Made by a program: the position numbers and the translations under genes
Shown: in pieces, positions 58,401-64,000 of the stretch
Layout of the letters: the number at the start of each line of letters is the position of its first letter
Position numbering within the stretch: the first letter of the stretch is position 1
Source: Trachythela sp. YZ-2020
Lineage: Eukaryota > Cnidaria > Anthozoa > Malacalcyonacea > Clavulariidae
Direction of reading: 5' to 3'
NCBI GenBank assembly: GCA_016169945.1
Contig: JADLSH010000279.1
Span: 3,472,001-3,536,000, forward strand
DNA length: 64,000 nucleotides
The notes under the pieces: model-generated
What the model was told of the DNA's origin: nothing
What the model saw: the letters and a program-made list of their open reading frames with translations, nothing else
Database searches by the model: none

Positions 58401-61400
58401 GAGTGAAATTGAAAAGTGCACTGACAACACATCATCATTGGTATGTCATGATTTTTCAGCTATGTTAGTCATGATACATTATGTTAGTTTTAATATGAAA
58501 TTGAGAGATATGACTTTCTAAATGACGATATATATTCAAACTGGGGCACTCAGAGAATGCATACCTTTTGCATATTAGCCAAAAATTTTTTTCCCCTCTT
58601 GTTTTTTTTTTTTTAGCAGGCAGAAGAGAACGCTTTTAAAGCTCCCAAAAGAGCTTTGTTATTGTGATATGCATTGTTGAATCACAACAGAGAACATTAT
58701 CTTTTGTATAATCAGAATTTGCCCGGCAGCAAAATATAAACAAGACAAGGAGTACTGGAGCACAGTATAGAGACGACCAGTAGGGCCACTCGGCGATGCA
58801 ACATGTAGCCGGCTTTTTATGCAAAAATATGCAGTTTACTGGCCAGGAAAGTTAGTCCAGCTTACTTATTGTGAAAAGCATTGACTGGCTGCCAATGCGT
58901 AATGAGCGGCCACACAAAATTACAAATGAGTGGCCCTACTGGTCGTCTCTATACTGTGACTGGAGTATATCATGCATTGAATTATACATGCACTAATTTT
59001 GCATTCAGTTCTGTTCAATTTCAGACGGGGAAAGGAAGACAGACCTTTTTAAATTCCCCGTCCAATTTTCATCTAAACTCAACCAAAATTTAATCAATTT
59101 GTCCTTGGCCAATGGCCATTAGCTCTACAAAACTTCGTATTGAAATGTTTAATATTTCTTGAGCTATCGTGCTCACAGACAAACACACGCACACGCGCAC
59201 GCAAACCTAGGTGAAAACGTAACCTTTTGTGGGAACGTAATACTTATTGTCATTTCATTGGCTGATTATGATCATGTGATATTGTACAGAGACATATTTT
59301 ACTGACCGTCAGGGTTCGACAAACCTTGAAAGTCCTTGAATTTGAAAACAAAAATTCAAGGCCTTGCAAGTTTTTGAATTTATAAAGAGATGCTTGCTTG
59401 AAAGTCCTTGAATTCTACTTGATTTAGTTTTTGGATACTGTATTTTTTAAATTTGTCGGTATGTGGCACAATTGTACAGTTAAACAGTACTTTTTACCGA
59501 CTTATAACACATTCGTTTCAGCCCTACATGTAAATAGTCTTTTAATTACATGCTACATCACTAGTACATGGCTTGGAAAGTTCTTGAATATTGTTCTTGA
59601 ATTTTAATCCAACCCTGAACCGCGCAATTGAACGGCGGCCCAGCCATAGCTTTTTCTATGGTTTTGTTCTATTGCACGATTCTGCAGAATTCGTTATTTT
59701 TTATGATATTACTCAGGGACCATGCAGGGGGAAATGAAGAACTTGCAAAACTGCTTCCTGGGCTGCCTGTGTATGGTGGCGATGATAGAATTGGAGCTTT
59801 GACGAAGAAAGTTACAAACAACGACGAGATTAAGGTATGGCCACTTATAGAATATACGTTGTTTTAACTTAGAAGGCTTTTTGTAGTTGTGCTGCACCGG
59901 AATCGCATGGCCGCAGAGCATTGCGCGTTTAAATTAACCATTAACTGGCAATGGACCAAGGTGCGCCCTACTTTAGTATTTTACTCTATCTTACGCCAGA
60001 CGATTTTACTCGTCAGTGGTAGGGTACTGCCAGTTAATGGGGAATAAATAACACAACATATATGATTTAGATTGGCAACCTTGACATCAAATGTCTATTT
60101 ACACCGTGCCACACAAGTGGACATATCTGTTATTACGTCACTGCTGACGTGGACAAACCTGGAGCTGTTTTTACAGGTAATTGGTTGGCAGGTTTATAAA
60201 CAGTTCATCTTCCAAAGTGGGCTGGTTTGACAGTGTTAATTGGCGAGCTGTCTTTCAGCTGTGCGGTTCGGTCCTTGAAACAAGCAACTGTTTAGAATTA
60301 ATGGTATTATCCAGTGTAAATAAAGTTAGCTCATACAGAACTGATGGAAGTATCCAGCATAAATAGAGCCGGTTATTTAGTTTGGTTTAGCGTAGATTAG
60401 TTTAGTTTCCGGTTCGTTTGAAAAAATAAAAACTACGAGAACGGCTTTCATTAGGTTCGACATACTCATAAAATAGTTCACGACTTAATGCGACAAACCA
60501 TGCTTCTTCAAAATATTTCAACATCTTTTTAGGAGACACGTTATTTCTGTCCGGTTGTGGGAAATTTTTTGAAGGAACGCAAGACCAAATGTACCATGCA
60601 TTGATTGAAGTTCTGGGAAAACTACCAGCAGCAACTGTGAGTGATTCAATATTTACCATAGAAAAGTCATTGCTGTTGAATTATATTTCTACAATTTTTA
60701 TTATTGTTTGGTAAATGCTAGCAAGTGCAACAGATGCTAGCAGGTGGACAGGTGGTTAGTACGCGCTTACAGATAGTTCGCTAATAAGACGACATCAGCC
60801 AAATCTAGCAGGTTAGTTATCCAACCAATGTAAATTCCCAACCTTCACTTACAGTACGGGGCAGCGTGCTAACCACATCTGCCACCCGTCCTCCCCAAAT
60901 GTAGCAGCTGACCCACCTGTATCTACTGAGTCAAAGCTGGTCATTTCATAGAATGTAAGTGTCCTGTGCAATACCTGGAACCATTTGTGGCATCTGTAAC
61001 CAATGCAGTTTATTCTTGATCCTATTTAGTCTGTGTACTGTGGTCATGAGTATTCAGTTCAATCGCTTGTGTTTGCTCAACATGTTGAACCAAACAGCAC
61101 TGCCGTGAAAAATAAGTTGGAATGGTGCAAGGTAGGTTTTATATAAATTTTCGTTCGATTATTCCATCTACAAACACCTTGTACTATTATTAGTCCTATC
61201 GAACGAGATCTTGATATATACCCATACCTAATACTGGCATCACTCCCATCATGTATACACAAATTTGCGATTAATGCTCAGCGACTGGACTCTGTAGCTC
61301 AGTTGGTTAAAGCGCTGTAACGAAATCGCAGATTCGATTCCTGCCAGAGGGGCTAAAGTTGCATTTTTCGCAACTGCTTCTGGTTAGGTCCAAAAATGTG

Positions 61401-61840
61401 TATAAATTTTCGTTCGAATATTCCATCTACAAACTATAGGTTTTATATACCAAGTTGTTAACCGTCTAGACAGAAGACATTTCATAGAAGTATAAGGGTC
61501 ACTTTATGTTCTACGTTCAATGCATTGAATATGTATTTCACTTTAAAACAGAGCCAAAGAGCTGGAAAAGACGCAACAATTCCTTCAACATTGGCAGAAG
61601 AAATGGAATACAATCCTTTCATGAGAGTTGGGTAAGTCAGGACGATTTTAGTCAAACGCGTGACATAATTTTACCCACAATCAGCCCGATACCAGTCTTA
61701 TGTGCCAATAGGATCATTGATATATTGTTGACTGTTGTGAATTTTTTAGGGAGAAATCTGTTCAAGAATTCTGCGGGACAAGTGATCCTGTCAAAACAAT
61801 GGGAATACTTCGAGAAAGAAAGAATAATTTTAAAGGCTGA
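55450..61840 (+). CDS. HAGH: Glyoxalase II (hydroxyacylglutathione hydrolase), nine exons
   Basis: Exons: 55450-55510, 56656-56843, 58376-58440, 59717-59834, 60071-60176, 60533-60636, 61030-61131, 61552-61631, 61750-61840. All phases agree, giving 304 residues. The enzyme hydrolyses S-D-lactoylglutathione to D-lactate and glutathione, the last step of methylglyoxal detoxification. The metallo-beta-lactamase-fold metal ligands are present: THHHWDHAGG (His102, His104, Asp106, His107), His158 in PCHTSGH, Asp181 in FTGD, and His220 in YCGHEY. Exon 1 encodes an Arg- and hydrophobic-rich leader starting [11 protein letters not shown], a plausible mitochondrial signal. A second in-frame Met at residue 49 (MRIQVLPAL) matches the cytosolic start used in vertebrates. 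Exon 1 is the least certain part, supported by phase and position. Intron 2 carries a 1.3-kb minisatellite. Confidence 0.93.
56030..56250. repeat. Decayed AACAAGTTGT-type repeat in HAGH intron 1
   Basis: Words such as cttgttcccagcttgttgac and agttatcaatggcttg mark a diverged, inverted copy of the 27690-28285 family. Confidence 0.65.
56870..58165. repeat. 17-bp minisatellite in HAGH intron 2, about 1.3 kb
   Basis: The unit gacacctctctaatatg alternates with gacacctctctaataca and related forms over about 70 copies, strongest at 57060-57530. Segments around 57540-57600 and 57860-57960 repeat a longer variant block, showing higher-order duplication. Confidence 0.95.
58760..58962. mobile_element. 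Inverted-repeat element in HAGH intron 3, about 200 bp
   Basis: Arms cagtatagagacgaccagta with gggccact, and the complement agtggccctactggtcgtct with ctatactg. The interior holds a gcgtaatgagcggccac phrase. No gene. Confidence 0.75.
59310..59617. mobile_element. CAGGGTTCG...AACCCTG element in HAGH intron 3
   Basis: It begins CAGGGTTCGACAAACC and ends ATCCAACCCTG. The interior is rich in gtccttgaatt words. Third member of the 6916-7154 family. Flanks gaccgt and aaccgc may be a decayed 6-bp duplication. Confidence 0.65.
61139..61432 (+). mobile_element. Most complete tRNA-headed SINE, in HAGH intron 7
   Basis: A left end of taaattttcgttcga with tattccatctacaaacacc, then a block with cactcccatcatgtatac, then a tRNA-like head 61288-61355 (tagctcagttggttaaagcg ... 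gattcgattcctgccagagg), the gcatttttcgcaactgcttc block and the same end again (taaattttcgttcgaatatt). The end block is therefore a direct repeat on both sides. Confidence 0.75.
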
Positions 61841-62995
61841 GACTTGAACGATAATCTCAACGTGTGTTGTATTTAATTATTCAAATATATGACCGGTTAA
61901 TGGGCTTTGGGCTAGAATTGTTCATTTCTAAAAAGTGTTAGTATAACTATTGGTGATTATATAGAGAGACTGTGGAGTGTGGTACGAGGTTGTGTTTGCA
62001 AGTGATTCTGTGATTTGAACGGTGATAATAAGTAAAACTAAAATCTACATTGTGAGTTACGTGGGCGGCTTAACACTGAGCCTTTGACGGCATTACAAAC
62101 AATTTTTAGTGTCTGTATATGATCCCGGTTACCGAGACATCTCACCTAGTACTTTTGATGTATTGAAATAAGTTACGGTTATTGATTTGGTGAAATTTCG
62201 TATATTTTACGATACAGAGTACAGAAAGACAACAACAGAAAGCCAGTTTATAAAGCGATTATAATGTAGTAACATAAGGATCTCATCAACAACATTTTAG
62301 TTGCTTTAAACATCGCGTGATTTTTGTATTATACATGCTGACTTATTTCAATAGTCATTCAATGTATCCCACTATGTAGGCTGTGATTTACCTCCCACAT
62401 GCATAATGACTTATCAGAGAATGTTACATATCTGTGTGTTCATCAAATAGAAAAAGCTGAAGTGAGCAAAACATATATACATGTGTCATTCTCTCACAAG
62501 ATCAAACTTGTCGATTCTATGGAATTACATTTGAGAACAAATAAGATATACAAATTTTTCTTTATAAACCATTATGGATATGTGACGTGGACTTGCATAC
62601 CAAACATTATTGAAATCTTAAAAACAAGGCGACAAAGAAACGAATGTCTTTTAGAGTAGATATTTTGTAGTTTTGAAATATTTTCGAAATAGGACAATAA
62701 AATACGCTATATTCACATTTAAAACCCGACATTGTACTATCAGCATAAAGTTGATTCAGTGTTGAATTTTTAGTTTTGAATAAAGGACAATACTTGCATA
62801 CGAAACATTATTGAAATCTTAAAACAAGGCGGCAAAGAAAAGAATGTCTTTTAAAGAAGTTACTTTAATAGTTCTAAAATATCCTTTAAATGAGACAATA
62901 AAACACACTATATTCATATTTAAAACTCAATATGGTATTCTCAGCATAAAGGTGGCTCGGTGTTGGATTTTTAGTTTTGAACATAAGACAGGGAA
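61841..62995. other. HAGH 3' region with a 200-bp tandem duplication
   Basis: No gene recognised. About 62590-62785 and 62790-62985 are two copies of one segment (cttgcataccaaacattatt, caaggcgacaaagaaa and acaataaaat blocks). A possible polyadenylation signal AATAAA is at 62696-62701, though it is far from the stop codon. Open frames here are unremarkable. Confidence 0.5.
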
Positions 62996-63405
62996 GTACG
63001 GGTGGCGCACACGGCTAGCGCGTCGCCTTTCACCACTAAGTTCCAAGTTAAGCCCGGTCGGGCGAGTTCAGTGGCTGGATGGGTTACCACCTGGGCACAG
63101 TCTTCGTGTCGACTTGCAACAACTAGGGACTCATGTGAATAGAGTTGTCGTAGTTGATCTCTCCCGTGCTTCGAGGGTTTTTCTCCGGGTACTCCGGTTT
63201 TCCCCCCTCTTCAAAATCAACACCTAGTTGCATGTGCAGATCATAAAAGGGGTATGAACTAATAGCGGCTGCTAGAGGCGCCATTTGTAAGCTTACGGTT
63301 TACCTCGGTCTGTTCATGTCTGTGGTAATGTCTCTGTAGTCGTAATGTAAATGGTTGTTGAAAAGCCCTGTAGGGAACAACTATTAAAATATCTATCTAT
63401 CTAAG
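62996..63405 (+). mobile_element. SINE with 5S rRNA-like head
   Basis: 63046-63102 reads aagttaagcccggtcgggcg, a short linker, then ggctggatgggttaccacct followed by gggcac. This closely follows the 5S rRNA internal promoter (box A AAGCTAAGC..GGTCGGGC and box C GGATGGGAGACCGCCTGGG). It is followed by the gtgcttcgagggtttt/ctccgggtactccggttt block seen at 787-840 and ends in a tatctatctatct tail. This is the layout of a 5S-derived (SINE3-type) retroposon with a LINE-type 3' part. Confidence 0.72.
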
Positions 63406-63533
63406 ACAATAAAATAGTTTCTATTTGAATGAAATAGATGTCTTGGAGAGCCATGCATGCATGTGTTGATCTTGTGACTGTCTCGAGTTATTAATATAAC
63501 GTTTGTTGTGGTGAATGCTTCACTAATTTCAAG

Positions 63534-64000
63534 ATGACTGAGATCGTAAGCGGAGTTTTGAAGCTTACATTTGGCTTTTTGGCGAACAAGGTTCGCAGTG
63601 AAATTGCGGAACGTTTGAAAGATGGCGACGTCACGGACGAAGAATGTCGGCGTTTGATCAACAGCGAATTTGATGACATCAAAACCAAGTTAGATGGTTT
63701 GGCGAGAAAGGATTTACAAAGTAGTCTGTATTTTCTACAAGAAGGAGTCAATGGGCTATATCAGTCGCTACTTCAATTTAAATCAGACGAGAATACAGCA
63801 GAATCGACCGAACAAGCGACCTTAGTTGAAACTGCGTCATCCAGAGACACTGGTCCAGATACTCCTATCAACAAAGCTATTGCTTTGATAAATGCCATCA
63901 CTTCATTGAAAATACGTTCCAACGAACGCTTTAAGTCTGCTTTAGAATCGTTCAAACTCGCACGTGAAAAAGCCACCGAAGCATTCTGCAACGATGCCTT
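63534..64000 (+). CDS. Cnidarian-type uncharacterised protein, 5' end only
   Basis: The open frame starts MTEIVSGVLKLTFGFLANKV and runs off the right edge after 155 codons without an intron. It shows ERLKDGDVTDEECRRLI, DDIKTKLDGLARKDLQSS, FLQEG, then a Ser/Thr/Glu-rich linker and SALESFKLAREKATEAFC. I recall this pattern (LKDGDVTD, IKTKLDGLARKDL, AREKATEAFC) from large families of uncharacterised proteins in corals and anemones, which have a helical N-terminal module and variable C-termini. No function is known to me. The start is the first ATG in frame and its context (caagATGa) is acceptable. The helical amphipathic pattern predicts a cytoplasmic alpha-helical domain. Confidence 0.75.
   Translation, partial: MTEIVSGVLKLTFGFLANKVRSEIAERLKDGDVTDEECRRLINSEFDDIKTKLDGLARKDLQSSLYFLQEGVNGLYQSLLQFKSDENTAESTEQATLVETASSRDTGPDTPINKAIALINAITSLKIRSNERFKSALESFKLAREKATEAFCNDA

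Noticed and set aside
62399..62659. 86-codon plus frame downstream of HAGH
   Set aside because: No recognisable features; its end lies in a duplicated AT-rich segment, and it is likely 3' UTR or chance.

Overview
The window reads as nuclear DNA of a metazoan, most likely a cnidarian and probably an anthozoan. The main genes are ordinary animal genes with many short exons and GT-AG introns. The AT-rich DNA between them is packed with short inverted-repeat transposons, SINEs and minisatellites. The gene at the right edge looks like an expanded family I associate with corals and anemones. The species cannot be named from sequence alone.

Layout. 1-14.6 kb is a segmental duplication cluster holding three intronless genes for one architecture: RING finger, three TRAF-type zinc fingers, coiled coil, six-blade Kelch propeller. 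Copy 1 (3060-4692, minus) is frameshifted, copy 2 (7612-9237, minus) is intact, and copy 3 (12709-14328, plus) is intact and inverted. Shared flanks, including the same small transposon downstream of each stop, show that whole blocks were copied. 14.6-17.9 kb holds a 1.49-kb hAT-type element with perfect 8-bp target duplications and a neighbouring SINE. 17.9-28.8 kb holds the first two exons of PICK1 (minus) and all seven exons of a peflin-type penta-EF-hand gene (plus), head to head and now separated mostly by a nested transposon. 32.3-55.3 kb is the Pol I initiation factor RRN3 (minus), which I assembled as 22 phase-compatible exons. 55.45-61.84 kb is glyoxalase II, HAGH (plus, nine exons), divergent from RRN3 across only 165 bp. 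63.53 kb to the right edge is the start of the cnidarian-type gene.

The genes do not form one pathway. They are unrelated housekeeping and signalling genes next to a young E3-ligase-like gene cluster.

Most interesting signal: the three RING-TRAF-Kelch paralogues are nearly identical in the RING, the zinc fingers and the propeller framework. They differ in clusters of residues just after the Kelch GG doublets and around the xRSxx/HG positions before the next strand. In KEAP1 these positions form the substrate pocket. This looks like a constant ubiquitin-ligase body with a diversifying recognition face, possibly a lineage-specific sensing or defence system. Exon calls rest on reading splice sites, phase and remembered family features; no search was run.
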